Positions 1 to 8,902 of a stretch of 64,000 bases of DNA are shown here, piece after piece. Every line of letters begins with the position of its first letter. Within the stretch, counting starts at the first letter, position 1. The position numbers were made by a program, and so were the translations under genes. Origin of the DNA: Planctomycetota bacterium. GTDB taxonomy: Bacteria; Planctomycetota; UBA1135; GCA-002686595. The stretch spans positions 1 to 64,000 of the forward strand of contig JACRIN010000092.1 of the NCBI GenBank assembly GCA_016220085.1. Reading direction: 5' to 3'. The notes beneath the pieces are model-generated. The model was not told the DNA's origin and made no database searches. It worked only from the letters and a program-made list of their open reading frames with translations.

Positions 1-1057
1 CGGGAGTCGGCGCCGGCGCCGGCTTCGCATCCGCCTTCGGGAGCTTCGGCAACTTCATCTTGTTCGCGAGCTTCATCAGCTCGACGACGCGATTGGAGTA
101 GCCCCACTCGTTGTCGTACCACGCGACGACCTTGACCATGCGCTTGTCCATCACCATGGTCGACAGCGAGTCGAAGATCGCGCTGCTCGGGTTGTGGACG
201 ATGTCCGCGGACACGATCGGGTCGGCGGTGTACTCGAGGATTCCCTTCAGCGGCTTCTTCGCGGCCGTGGCGAACGCGGCGTTGACTTCCTCGATCGTCG
301 CGTCCTTCGCGACTTCCACGACGAGGTCGACCACCGAGCCGACGGGCACCGGCACGCGCAGCGACACGCCATCGAGCTTGCCCTTGAGCACCGGCAGGAT
401 CTTGCCGACCGCGCGGGCGGCGCCGGTGGTCGTCGGGATGATGCTCAGAGCCGCGGCGCGGGCGCGACGCAGGTCCTTGTGCGGCAGATCGAGCACGTTC
501 TGGTCGTTGGTGTAGGCGTGCACGGTCGTCATCAGGCCGTGGACGATGCCGAAGCTCTCCTGCAGCACCTTGGCGACCGGTGCGAGGCAGTTCGTGGTGC
601 AAGACGCGTTGGAGATGATCCGGTGCTCGGGCTTCAGGATCTCGTCGTTGACGCCGAGCACCACCATCGCGTCGATCTCGTCCTTCGGCGGCACGGTCAG
701 CACGACGCGCTTCGCGCCTGCGGTGAGGTGCTTCTGGAGGTCCTCGCGCTTGGTGAAGATGCCGGTCGCCTCGACGACGAAATCGACGTCGTTCTTGCCG
801 TGCTGGAGCAGCGCCGGATCCTTGATCGCGGTCACCTCGATCTTCTTGCCGTCGACGATGATCGAGTCCTTGCCCGCCTTGACCGTGCCCGCGAACGGCC
901 CGTAGACCGAGTCGTACTTCAGCAGGTGAGCCAGCGTCTCCGGCGTCGTCAGGTCGTTGATCGAAACGACCTCGATGTCCGGGTACTTGGAGTGGATGAC
1001 GCGGAAGACGTTGCGACCGATTCGTCCGAAGCCGTTGATGGCGACGCGCATGGCCAT
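1..1057 (-). CDS. gap: Glyceraldehyde-3-phosphate dehydrogenase, C-terminus cut by window edge
   Basis: This is the glycolytic enzyme that oxidatively phosphorylates glyceraldehyde 3-phosphate to 1,3-bisphosphoglycerate with NAD(P) in the cytoplasm. The N-terminal Rossmann motif INGFGRIGRN follows the start, and the catalytic SNASCTTNCLAPV motif places the nucleophile at Cys153. The usual HAYTNDQ and WYDNEWGYSNRV blocks are also present. I chose the ATG at 1057 (MAMRVAING) because a GAGAGAA purine stretch lies just upstream; the ATG two codons later is possible. The family normally ends near residue 335 with an LANKM-like helix. Here the frame continues past it with KLPKLPKADAKPAPAPTP and runs off the window still open, so the protein has a Lys/Pro/Ala-rich C-terminal extension of unknown length. 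It is divergently oriented to tilS. Confidence 0.97.
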   Translation of the reverse strand, partial: MAMRVAINGFGRIGRNVFRVIHSKYPDIEVVSINDLTTPETLAHLLKYDSVYGPFAGTVKAGKDSIIVDGKKIEVTAIKDPALLQHGKNDVDFVVEATGIFTKREDLQKHLTAGAKRVVLTVPPKDEIDAMVVLGVNDEILKPEHRIISNASCTTNCLAPVAKVLQESFGIVHGLMTTVHAYTNDQNVLDLPHKDLRRARAAALSIIPTTTGAARAVGKILPVLKGKLDGVSLRVPVPVGSVVDLVVEVAKDATIEEVNAAFATAAKKPLKGILEYTADPIVSADIVHNPSSAIFDSLSTMVMDKRMVKVVAWYDNEWGYSNRVVELMKLANKMKLPKLPKADAKPAPAPTP

Positions 1058-1317
1058 GGCAAGTTCTCTCGTGGCTCTGGGCGGTCCGAGGTCGGGCGCG
1101 CCCGCGGGGTAAGTGAGGGATGGAATTCGGGTTGCCGCGCGGGCTCTCGGATGCGACACCGCCGCCTCCGAAGCTCGCAAGTCCAGTCCGCCGCGAGCCT
1201 CACGACGGCCGATGTCGCCGCGGCGGAGGTTTCGGGCAAAATGGGGCGGAGAAGGTAGCTATCGCTGCCGATTCGATCAACGGACTCGCAGAGTCCGCCT
1301 CCCCATCTACGCACGAC

Positions 1318-2937
1318 GTGAACGTTCGATCCGCACACCTCCCCGGCGACTTTTGCCTGCGCTACGGCCGGGTTGCCCGCGCCGTCGGCGTCGAGCCGTC
1401 GGAGCCGGTGCTGGTCGCGCTCTCCGGCGGCGCCGACAGCGTGCTCTTGCTGCACCTGGTCGCCCTCGCCGAGCCGCGGCCCGCGGTCGTCGCCGTGCAC
1501 GTCGACCACGGCTTGCGCGGCGCGGAGAGCGACGCCGACGCCGCGTTCTGCGAGCGCACCGCGCGCGCGCTCGGCGTACCGTTCGTCCTGCGCCGCATCG
1601 CGCTCGACGCCGACCTGGGCTCGCTCGAGGCGCGGGCCCGCGAGGCGCGCTATCGCGTGCTCGCCCTGGAAGCCGAGGCCCGCGGCATCCGCGTCATCCT
1701 GACCGGACACCACGCCGACGACGCGCTCGAGACGCTCTTGATGCGCTGGTCGCGCGGCACCGAACTCGGCGGCCTCTCCGGCCCGCGCGCGTCGCTCAAG
1801 CTCGTCGGTCCGATCGACGGCGCCGACTTGCGCGTCGCGCGACCGCTGCTCCATCTGCGGCGCGAGGAAGTGCGCTGCATGCTCGCCGCCGCCGGGCTCG
1901 CATGGCGCGAGGACAGCTCGAACGAGAGCGACGCCTTCACGCGCAACCGCGTGCGCAATCGGCTCTTGCCGCGCGTCGGCGAGCTCGCCGGCGAGCAGGG
2001 GCTCGAGCGCCTGCGCGACTTCGGCCGCGCGATCGAGCGCTTGGAGCTCGACCTCGCTCGAGCGACCGCGCACCTCGCCTGGCGGCCGCTCGACGCCGCG
2101 CGCGTCACGCGCCACGCCGACCGCGCGGACCTCGGCGGCACGCTGCCGCGGGCGGACCTGATGCGGTTGCCGTCCGCGCTGCGTCGCCGCGCGGTGTGGC
2201 GGCTCTTGCAGGAAGGCTGCGGCGCGCCGCCGCGCAAGCGGGTGCTGACGCTGGTGCTCGGCGACTTGGAACGAGCGCGCACCGGACGCCACGCTCTCGC
2301 GCGCGGCTGGCAGCTCGAGCTACGCGCCGATCGACTCGACCTCTTGCCGCCGCGGCGTCTGCTCGATGCCCAAGTGCGCCGCGCGCCCGCCGCGATCCGC
2401 GGCGCCGAACTGCCGTTCCCGCCCGCGGTCGAAGCCGCCGCGGCGCCCGAGTTCGTCCGGCTCGCGGTGCCCGGCAGCGCGCTGCTCGCCGACGGACGGC
2501 GCCTGACCGCAGCGTGGGTCGACCGCGAGCCCGGCGTCGAGCCCCCGCACGGCGCGACCCTGGTCGAGCTCGACGCCGACCAACTCGCCGCCGAACTGCG
2601 AGTCCGCTTCCCCCGCCGCGGCGACAAACTCAAACCGCTCGGCGCGCCGGGCACGCGCTCGCTCGCGCGCTTCCTCGCGGATTGCCACGTGCCGCGCGAC
2701 GAGCGGCCGCGCGTGCCGTTGGTGCTCTCCGGCGAGCGCATCGCGTGGGTCGCGGGTCTGCGCCCCGCCGACGACTTCCGCGTGCACTCGGGCACGCGTC
2801 GGCGCCTGCGGCTCACGCTCTACGGCGCGCCGGAGCCCGCCGCCGCGCGCGCGCGTCGCCTCGCCGAACGGAGCACGTCGGGGACGCCGGGCGAGCTCTT
2901 CCTCGGCGATGCCTCCGGCGACGTTCGCGCGCGGTGA
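1318..2937 (+). CDS. tilS: tRNA(Ile)-lysidine synthase
   Basis: TilS attaches lysine to C34 of the CAU-anticodon isoleucine tRNA, using ATP, so that the tRNA reads AUA. The PP-loop motif SGGADS lies at residues 36-41 from the chosen start, followed by the family's VHVDHGLRG and GHHADDALET blocks. A TilS_C-type region is visible near the end (FPRRGDKLKPLG, then HVPRDERPRVPLV). The start is uncertain. A GTG at 1318 gives a 539-residue protein beginning close to the PP-loop, as in the family. The frame is open back to an ATG at 1120, but that extension looks non-conserved and Arg/Gly-rich. No clear Shine-Dalgarno is seen. It is the first gene of a plus-strand group with yggS and the kinase. The enzyme is somewhat longer than the roughly 430-residue bacterial norm. 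Confidence 0.93.
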   Translation: MNVRSAHLPGDFCLRYGRVARAVGVEPSEPVLVALSGGADSVLLLHLVALAEPRPAVVAVHVDHGLRGAESDADAAFCERTARALGVPFVLRRIALDADLGSLEARAREARYRVLALEAEARGIRVILTGHHADDALETLLMRWSRGTELGGLSGPRASLKLVGPIDGADLRVARPLLHLRREEVRCMLAAAGLAWREDSSNESDAFTRNRVRNRLLPRVGELAGEQGLERLRDFGRAIERLELDLARATAHLAWRPLDAARVTRHADRADLGGTLPRADLMRLPSALRRRAVWRLLQEGCGAPPRKRVLTLVLGDLERARTGRHALARGWQLELRADRLDLLPPRRLLDAQVRRAPAAIRGAELPFPPAVEAAAAPEFVRLAVPGSALLADGRRLTAAWVDREPGVEPPHGATLVELDADQLAAELRVRFPRRGDKLKPLGAPGTRSLARFLADCHVPRDERPRVPLVLSGERIAWVAGLRPADDFRVHSGTRRRLRLTLYGAPEPAAARARRLAERSTSGTPGELFLGDASGDVRAR

Positions 2938-3042
2938 CTTCGGGGCGAGAGCGCGGTAGGCTCTGCGGTCCTGCCACGACTGCTTCGGCCCGTCGCGGGC
3001 CGGCCCCATTTCGTGCTCCGTCCCCCTCCCCAAGCCAGCGCC

Positions 3043-3777
3043 GTGAACCGCGCCCCGCATCGAGCCCTCGCGGAACGTCTGGCGACGCTCCATGAGCGCC
3101 TCGGTCGCGCCGCCGTTCGCTCGGGACGCGCCCCGGACGCCGTGCGGCTCGTCGCGGTCACCAAGAACGTCGACGTCTCCGCCGCGGCGGCTCTGGTCGA
3201 GCTCGGCGAGCTCGAACTCGGCGAAAACCGCGTGCAAGCGCTCCAGCAGAAGTGCGCGGCGCTCGCCGACCGCGTTCCGCCGCCGCGCTGGCACCTGATC
3301 GGGCACCTGCAGACCAACAAGGCGCGCAAGGCGCTGGAGCTCGCGGGCTCGATCCATTCCGTCGATTCCGCCCGGCTCGTCGACACGCTCGACCGCGTCG
3401 CGGCGGAGCTCGGCGCCCGGCCGCGGATCTTCCTCGAGGTCAAGTCGGTCGACAGCGCGGAGCGCTCCGGCATCGAGCCCGTCGCGCTCGCCGAGCTCTT
3501 CGCGCACGCGCGCCGCGCGACGCACCTCGAACTCGCGGGTCTGATGACGATGGCTCCCGCGCCGGACCCCGGGCGCACAGCGGCCGAGAACTCCGACCGG
3601 GCGCGAGCGGCGTTCCGCGCGCTCGCGACGCTCGCCGCGGCGCTGCCTTGCGACGCGTTCGTCCGCGGCCGCGCCGAGCTGTCGATGGGCATGAGCTCCG
3701 ACTTCGAGGAAGCCGTGCTCGAAGGCGCCGACTGGGTGCGCATCGGCAGCGCGCTGTTCGCTGGAGTCGCCGCATGA
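3043..3777 (+). CDS. yggS: YggS/PROSC-family PLP homeostasis protein
   Basis: This is a single-domain, alanine-racemase-fold protein that binds pyridoxal 5'-phosphate and buffers its cellular level. It has no known catalytic activity in characterised members. The PLP lysine lies in VAVTKN (Lys41 from the GTG start). The family blocks LGENRVQ, WHLIGHLQTNKAR, SIHSVDS, LMTMAP, LSMGMSSDFEEA and WVRIGSALF all appear in order. The length of 244 residues is normal. I chose the GTG at 3043 over the GTG at 3013 because the ten extra residues are proline-rich and unconserved. Its stop codon overlaps the kinase start in an ATGA, so the two genes are probably translationally coupled. Confidence 0.93.
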   Translation: MNRAPHRALAERLATLHERLGRAAVRSGRAPDAVRLVAVTKNVDVSAAAALVELGELELGENRVQALQQKCAALADRVPPPRWHLIGHLQTNKARKALELAGSIHSVDSARLVDTLDRVAAELGARPRIFLEVKSVDSAERSGIEPVALAELFAHARRATHLELAGLMTMAPAPDPGRTAAENSDRARAAFRALATLAAALPCDAFVRGRAELSMGMSSDFEEAVLEGADWVRIGSALFAGVAA

Positions 3778-6700
3778 GCGCGCCGGAAGCGAAGCGGCTG
3801 TTGCTCGAGATCGTCGGCGCGAAAGGCGCGCCGGTCGAGTTGCCGCGACAGGGCGTCCTGACGATCGGCAGCGACGGCGTGCGCGCCGATCTCTGCGTCG
3901 ACGGCCAGGGTGTCGCCGACGTCCACTGCGCGATCGGCAAGTCGAAGAGCGGCGGTTGGGCGCTCAAGGACCTCGGCTCGCAGTACGGCACGCTGGTCAA
4001 CGGCAAGACGGTCAGCGCGACGCGCCTCGAAGCCGGCGACGTGATCGCGCTCGGCTCGCGCCGCCTGCGCGTCTTCGATCCCGAAGCACCGGCCGCGGCT
4101 CCGGCGAAAGATTTCGACACCGCGGAGCTCGACCCCTCCGCCCCCGCGCCGCCGCCGCCGAAATCGGAAGCGCCGCTGCGCGCGACGCAGGTCCGCGAGG
4201 CGCAATTCGAGCCTCCCGTCGTGCGCGGATACCGCGTCGACAAGTTGCTCGGCAAGGGCGGCATGGGCGAGGTGTGGCTCGCGCTGCAAGAGCGCCTGGA
4301 GAGGCCGATCGCGCTCAAGGTGCTGAAGCGCCAGCTCTCCGCCGACTCCGAGTTCGTGCGCCGCTTCCTCGCCGAAGCTCGCGCCGCCGCGGCGCTGAAC
4401 CACCCGAACGTCGTGGTCGTCTACGACGCGGGCGAGGACGACGGGCATCACTACCTGTCGATGGAGTACATGGACCGCGGCAACCTGGAGTCGCGCGTCG
4501 CGAAGTCCGGGCCGCTGCCGTGGAAGGAAGTGCTCGGCGTGCTCGTCGAAGCCGCGCGCGGGCTGCAGTACGCCGAATCGAAGGGCATCGTCCACCGCGA
4601 CATCAAGCCCGCGAACTTGATGCAGAACGCGTCGGGCATCACCAAGATCGCGGACCTCGGCCTCGCGGCGCACCTCGACGCCGAAGCGACGCAATCCGAA
4701 GGCAGGAAGATCTTCGGCACGCCGCACTTCGTGTCTCCCGAGCAAGCGCGCGGCGAGCGCGTCGACCATCGCTCGGACCTGTACTCGCTCGGCGCGACCG
4801 CGTATCGCCTGCTCTCCGGCCGCACGCCGTTCGAAGGCGCGACGACGCGCGACATCCTGCGCGGGCACTTCACCGAGACGCCCAAGGCGCTCGCGACGCT
4901 CGCGCCCGAGTGCGACGCCGGGCTCGCGCGGATCGTGCACAAGCTGCTCGAAAAGAAGCCCGAGGACCGCTACCCGAACGCGGGCGCGCTGCTCGCCGAG
5001 CTCGAGGTCGTCGGCGCGCCCCCTGCTCCGGGCGCACCGGGCTCGGCGGGCGGGCGCGCGACCGCTCCGTCGAAGAAGTTCGCCGGCGTGCTGCCGCTGA
5101 TCGTGCTGCTCGCGCTCGGCGGCGCCGGCTACTGGGTCTTCACGAAGAAGCAAGAGCAGGACGCCGAACGCGAGCGCGAACGCTCCGCCGCCGCACCGAA
5201 TCCCGGCGTCGGCGAGCCCGAAGCCGTCGTCGATCCCGAGCCTGCGAAGGGCTCGACCGCCACCGCGCCGAAGGACGACGACACCAAGCTCAAGATGCGC
5301 GAGCTGCAGGCGGAGCTCGCGTATCGCGACCTGCCGAAGGATCTCGACGAAGGCGCGCGGCGCGACGCGTTGGTCAAGCTCGCCGGCGATTTCGCGGGCA
5401 CCACGGTCGCCACCAAGGCGCTGCAGGAAGCGCAGGAGTTCGCCGGCCGCGTCGCCGCCGCCGCGCGCGTCGAGGGCGAGCGCAGCCACGCTGCCAACGA
5501 GGTGCTCGTTCGGCTCCAGGCGGTCGTCACCGCAGCGCGGCCGGAGCGCGTCGGCAGCACGCTGACGGAGTTGAAGCTCGTCGGCGGCCAAGAGCTCTTC
5601 GAAGCCGATCCCGATTTCGTCGTCAAGCGGCGCGAATTGATCGGTCGCGTGTTGATCGACGGCGCGGCGGCCGCGCGACGCGAGCTCGCCTCGGCGCTCG
5701 AAGCCGTCGAGCGCGGCGACTTCGCGCGCGTCGAGACCGCGCTCGCCGCGCTCGAGAGCGAGCTCGGGCTCCCGGAGCTCCCGAACGAACTCGCTCCCGC
5801 CGCGGCGCTCGCGAAAGCGGACCTCCAGCTCCTCGCTCGCACGGCGCGCGAGTGGCACGAGAAGCTCGTCGAGGTCCGGGCGAGCTACCAGGGCAAGCTG
5901 CGCGCGGAAGAGACGCGCGCGGTCGCCGCCGGCTTCGGCGGACCGAGCGGTTTCGAGCGCGAGCTCGCCGCGTTCGACTTCGGCGCCGCGCGCGCGCGCC
6001 TCGCGAGCCTGCGTTCGCGCACGTCGACCACCGAGCTCGGCAACGATCTCGACGCGCTGATCGCCGATATCGAGCGCGGCGAGAAGCTGCTCCAGCTCGT
6101 CGGCGCCGAGTTCGGCAAGGGCTCGTGGCGGCGCAAGACCATCGCGGACCCGCGCAGGGGCAAGGGCGCGAACCGCAACGCGGTCACCGCCGACGCGCGC
6201 GGCGTCTCGGTCGAGGGCGACGGCGGCGTCGAGACGATTCCGTGGTCCGCGTTCGGATTGCGGCCGCGCGAGCTCAACCAGCTCTTCCACGAACGCCTGA
6301 CGCGCGACTGGACCGACGAAGAGCAGCGCGGCATCGCGGCGCTCTTGCGCCTCGCGTCGGTCTCGGCCGCGGTCGACGGCTCCGGCGAGATGCTGCAGAC
6401 CTCCCGGCGCGCGACGTTCTCCGAGGGCGAGTTCAAGGAGCTGGTCGAGGGCTATCGGCTCGCGAAGAACTGGAGGATGCCGGAGGCCGACGTGCGCGTG
6501 CTCGAACGCGAGCAAACCGCCGCCGAGTTGCTCGGTCGCGCGTTGCGCGCGATGGACGGCGCGGCGTGGTCCTCGGTCGTGGCGAACCTCGAGCGCGTCG
6601 AGCACGAGTTCGGCGACACGCTGCTCTTCAGGTTGCTCACCGGCGGCCCGTCCGCCGAAGACGTCCCGCCCGAGGTCGGCATCGCGCTCTCGCTGCCCGA

Positions 6701-6842
6701 GCCTCCGACCGCGGCGCCCGCCGAGCCCTCCGACGAGAAGACGCCGACCGAGCGCGCTCCCACCGAGACGGACCCGGCCGAGCGAGACGACGGCGCGCCG
6801 CGCGCGGATGCCGACAAGCCGCCCGAGCGCGGCGACGGATGA
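3774..6842 (+). CDS. FHA-domain transmembrane Ser/Thr protein kinase
   Basis: This is a Hanks-type kinase of 1022 residues. An FHA phosphothreonine-binding domain occupies about residues 1-95, with the VHCAI and LKDLGSQYGTLVNG blocks. A Pro-rich linker follows. The kinase domain is at about 150-420: glycine loop GKGGMGEV at 160-167, ATP lysine Lys182, HRDIKPAN at 274-281 (Asp276), DLG in place of DFG at 294, and GTPHFVSPEQ in the activation segment. One membrane span lies at about 436-458. The remaining 560 residues are charged, mostly helical and probably extracytoplasmic; I recognise no domain in them. The start overlaps the yggS stop (ATGA) and the stop overlaps the yggU start (ATGA). All catalytic residues are present, so it should be active. 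Its substrates cannot be read from the sequence. Confidence 0.92.
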   Translation: MSAPEAKRLLLEIVGAKGAPVELPRQGVLTIGSDGVRADLCVDGQGVADVHCAIGKSKSGGWALKDLGSQYGTLVNGKTVSATRLEAGDVIALGSRRLRVFDPEAPAAAPAKDFDTAELDPSAPAPPPPKSEAPLRATQVREAQFEPPVVRGYRVDKLLGKGGMGEVWLALQERLERPIALKVLKRQLSADSEFVRRFLAEARAAAALNHPNVVVVYDAGEDDGHHYLSMEYMDRGNLESRVAKSGPLPWKEVLGVLVEAARGLQYAESKGIVHRDIKPANLMQNASGITKIADLGLAAHLDAEATQSEGRKIFGTPHFVSPEQARGERVDHRSDLYSLGATAYRLLSGRTPFEGATTRDILRGHFTETPKALATLAPECDAGLARIVHKLLEKKPEDRYPNAGALLAELEVVGAPPAPGAPGSAGGRATAPSKKFAGVLPLIVLLALGGAGYWVFTKKQEQDAERERERSAAAPNPGVGEPEAVVDPEPAKGSTATAPKDDDTKLKMRELQAELAYRDLPKDLDEGARRDALVKLAGDFAGTTVATKALQEAQEFAGRVAAAARVEGERSHAANEVLVRLQAVVTAARPERVGSTLTELKLVGGQELFEADPDFVVKRRELIGRVLIDGAAAARRELASALEAVERGDFARVETALAALESELGLPELPNELAPAAALAKADLQLLARTAREWHEKLVEVRASYQGKLRAEETRAVAAGFGGPSGFERELAAFDFGAARARLASLRSRTSTTELGNDLDALIADIERGEKLLQLVGAEFGKGSWRRKTIADPRRGKGANRNAVTADARGVSVEGDGGVETIPWSAFGLRPRELNQLFHERLTRDWTDEEQRGIAALLRLASVSAAVDGSGEMLQTSRRATFSEGEFKELVEGYRLAKNWRMPEADVRVLEREQTAAELLGRALRAMDGAAWSSVVANLERVEHEFGDTLLFRLLTGGPSAEDVPPEVGIALSLPEPPTAAPAEPSDEKTPTERAPTETDPAERDDGAPRADADKPPERGDG

Positions 6843-7144
6843 CCGACTTCGAGCTCGTGGCCCGCGGCGCCGAAACCGACCTGCCGGTGCGCGTGCAGCC
6901 CGGGGCGTCGAAGGCGCGCGTCGTCGGCGTGTGGAACGGTAGGGTGAAGATCGCGGTGACCGCGCCGCCGGACAAGGGCCGCGCGAACGAAGAGCTCGTC
7001 GAGTTCGTCGCCGAACTGCTCGGGCTGCGCGCGTCCGCGGTTCGGCTCGCGAGCGGCGAGCGCTCGCGCGACAAGCGCCTCGCGATCGCGGCCGCCCCGG
7101 AACTCGTGCGCGCCGCCTTGCTCGCGAAGCTCGCGGCCCGTTGA
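6839..7144 (+). CDS. yggU: YggU/DUF167 family small protein
   Basis: This is a 101-residue member of the DUF167 family, a compact alpha/beta fold found in most bacteria and of unsettled biochemical function. The diagnostic core LPVRVQPGASKARVVGVWNG, then KIAVTAPPDKGRANEEL and the LASGERSRDKRL block, are all present. The length is typical. The ATG overlaps the last codon of the kinase gene by an ATGA, so it is the terminal gene of the tilS-yggS-kinase-yggU group. In many bacteria yggU sits near yggS, which supports both calls. The 262 bp that follow, up to 7406, contain no gene I can support. Confidence 0.9.
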   Translation: MTDFELVARGAETDLPVRVQPGASKARVVGVWNGRVKIAVTAPPDKGRANEELVEFVAELLGLRASAVRLASGERSRDKRLAIAAAPELVRAALLAKLAAR

Positions 7145-7406
7145 AGACGGCACCGTCGCGAGAGACGGCGCGCGAAGGCGAGTCGACGAGCGCGAGAGAG
7201 CATCTGCAACGGCCTCCGCGGCAACACGTGAAGCGTTCGCAACGAAGGCTCGCGCGGCGACTTCGCGGCGCCGTCGCGCCACCCTCACGTCGGAGCTCGG
7301 GCTGTCGAATCGCCGAGCGCGCTACTCCGCGCACGACGGACGTTCGCCGAAGCGCGCGCAGCCGAGTAGCTCACCCCTTCGCCGGGTTGGTAGGCTGAGC
7401 CGACTC

Positions 7407-8279
7407 GTGACCCACTCGACGCCCATCCCGTCGCCGCTCGACGCCGCCGTCGATCAAGCGCGCGCTTCGCTCGCGCTGCGCGGCGTGCCCGCGCCCGAAG
7501 CGCTGTTCTGGCCCGCGACCGGCACCGGCATCCTGCCCGGGCGCTTGACGCGCGGCGGCAAGCTGCCGTTCTCGCGCGTCGACGGCGTTCCGCGCGCGTG
7601 GCGCGATTCCGTGCTCGCGTGGGGCGACTTCCACGGGCTCGCGGTGTGGATGCTCGACGACGCACCGCTCGAAGCGATCGACGGCGAAGCGCCGTGGATG
7701 CGTTCGTTCCCGGTGTGGCTCGCGGCGGCGAGCGGAGCGACCGCGCTGATGCACGCGTCCGCCGGCGTCGCGCTCGAACGCAACGGGCGCGAGCTCGCCG
7801 TCGGTTCGCTCGCGTTCTTCTCCGACCACTTGAACCTCAGCGGCTCGTCGCCGCTGATCGGGATCGGCGAGAGCCAGCTCGGGCCGATGTTCCCCGACCA
7901 GACCCGCGTGCACGACCCGCACCTGCGCCGCGCCGCGCTCGCCGCGGCCGAGCGCCTCGGCGTCGCCGCCGCGGAGGCGGTGGTCGCGTGCACGGCGGGT
8001 CCGACGCTCGACACGCCCGCCGAGCGTCGTTTTTTCGCGCGCGCCGGCGCGGACGTCGCCGTGCAGGACCTCGCGGGTCCGTTGATCGCCGCGGCGCACT
8101 CCGGGCTCGGCGCGCTCGGCGTCGGCGTGATCGTCGCGCGCGAACGGGACGACGTCGACGTCGCGAGGATCGCGTCGCTCTGCCAGGCGGTCGCGCCGGC
8201 GCTCGACGATCTCTTCTGGCAGCTCGCCGCGGACGTCCAGAAGGAGATCCGCGCGCGGCTCGACGAGGACCTCGCGTGA
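7407..8279 (+). CDS. Divergent purine nucleoside phosphorylase/MTAP-family protein
   Basis: Members of this family cleave purine nucleosides with phosphate to give the free base and ribose 1-phosphate. The clearest family signature is SPLIGIGESQLGPMFPD at about residues 149-165. The GPTLDTPAERRFFARAGAD block corresponds to the family's GPsfET-AE region. The enzyme looks unusual. The glutamate expected in the base-binding YEG stretch is replaced (DFHGLAVWML), the GMS motif after AGAD is absent, and the late active-site Asn is not evident. It may therefore be a phosphorylase with altered specificity or a non-catalytic relative. The start is a GTG. The stop overlaps the purN GTG in a GTGA, so it is co-translated with a purine biosynthesis gene. 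Confidence 0.75.
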   Translation: MTHSTPIPSPLDAAVDQARASLALRGVPAPEALFWPATGTGILPGRLTRGGKLPFSRVDGVPRAWRDSVLAWGDFHGLAVWMLDDAPLEAIDGEAPWMRSFPVWLAAASGATALMHASAGVALERNGRELAVGSLAFFSDHLNLSGSSPLIGIGESQLGPMFPDQTRVHDPHLRRAALAAAERLGVAAAEAVVACTAGPTLDTPAERRFFARAGADVAVQDLAGPLIAAAHSGLGALGVGVIVARERDDVDVARIASLCQAVAPALDDLFWQLAADVQKEIRARLDEDLA

Positions 8280-8902
8280 CCCGACGCATCGCCGTGCTGG
8301 TGTCCGGCGGCGGTCGCTCGCTCGAGAACCTCGCCGATCGGATCCGCGCCCGGACGCTCGACTGCGAGATCGCGCTCGTGCTCTCGAACGCGGCCGACGC
8401 GGGAGCGCTCCAGCGCGCCGAACGACTCGGACTCGCGCGCGCGGTCGTCCCCCATCGCGAGTTCCGCGACGCGTCCGAATTCTCCCGGCGCGTCTTCGCC
8501 GAGGTCGAGCGCTCCGGCGCGGAACTGGTCGTGCTCGCCGGCTTCCTGCGGTTGCTGGTGATCCCCGACGCGTGGCTCGGGCGGGTGATCAACATCCATC
8601 CGTCGCTGTTGCCCGCGTTCGGCGGCAAGGGCTGTTGGGGTCATCACGTCCACGAAGCGGTGCTCGCGCGCGGCGTGCAGTTCACCGGCTGCACCGTGCA
8701 CTACGTCACCAACGAGTACGACGCGGGGCCGATTCTGCTGCAGCGCTGCATCGCCGTGCGCCCCGACGACACCGCGGATTCGCTCGCCGCGCGCGTGTTC
8801 GAGGAAGAGAAGCTCGCGCTGCCGGAAGCGATCTCGCTGCAGCTTTGCGGCCGCGTGCGACTCGAAGGTTCGCGCGTCGTGCGCTCGACCGCGGCCGATT
8901 AG
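8276..8902 (+). CDS. purN: Phosphoribosylglycinamide formyltransferase
   Basis: PurN transfers a formyl group from 10-formyltetrahydrofolate to GAR in de novo purine synthesis. The 208-residue protein starts with the phosphate-binding stretch IAVLVSGGGRSLENL and contains FLRLLVIP, then NIHPSLLPAFGG. GCTVHYVTNEYDAGPIL follows with the catalytic Asp. The usual catalytic triad (Asn and His of NIHPSLLP, Asp of DAGPIL) is intact. The family commonly has the SGxGSN signature at the N-terminus; here it is SGGGRS, with Arg where Asn/Ser is more usual. GKGCWGHHVHEAV replaces the commoner GxxxY-H-AL region. The GTG start overlaps the upstream phosphorylase stop, and the end overlaps the convergent mrfB gene by 4 bp. 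Confidence 0.93.
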   Translation: MTRRIAVLVSGGGRSLENLADRIRARTLDCEIALVLSNAADAGALQRAERLGLARAVVPHREFRDASEFSRRVFAEVERSGAELVVLAGFLRLLVIPDAWLGRVINIHPSLLPAFGGKGCWGHHVHEAVLARGVQFTGCTVHYVTNEYDAGPILLQRCIAVRPDDTADSLAARVFEEEKLALPEAISLQLCGRVRLEGSRVVRSTAAD

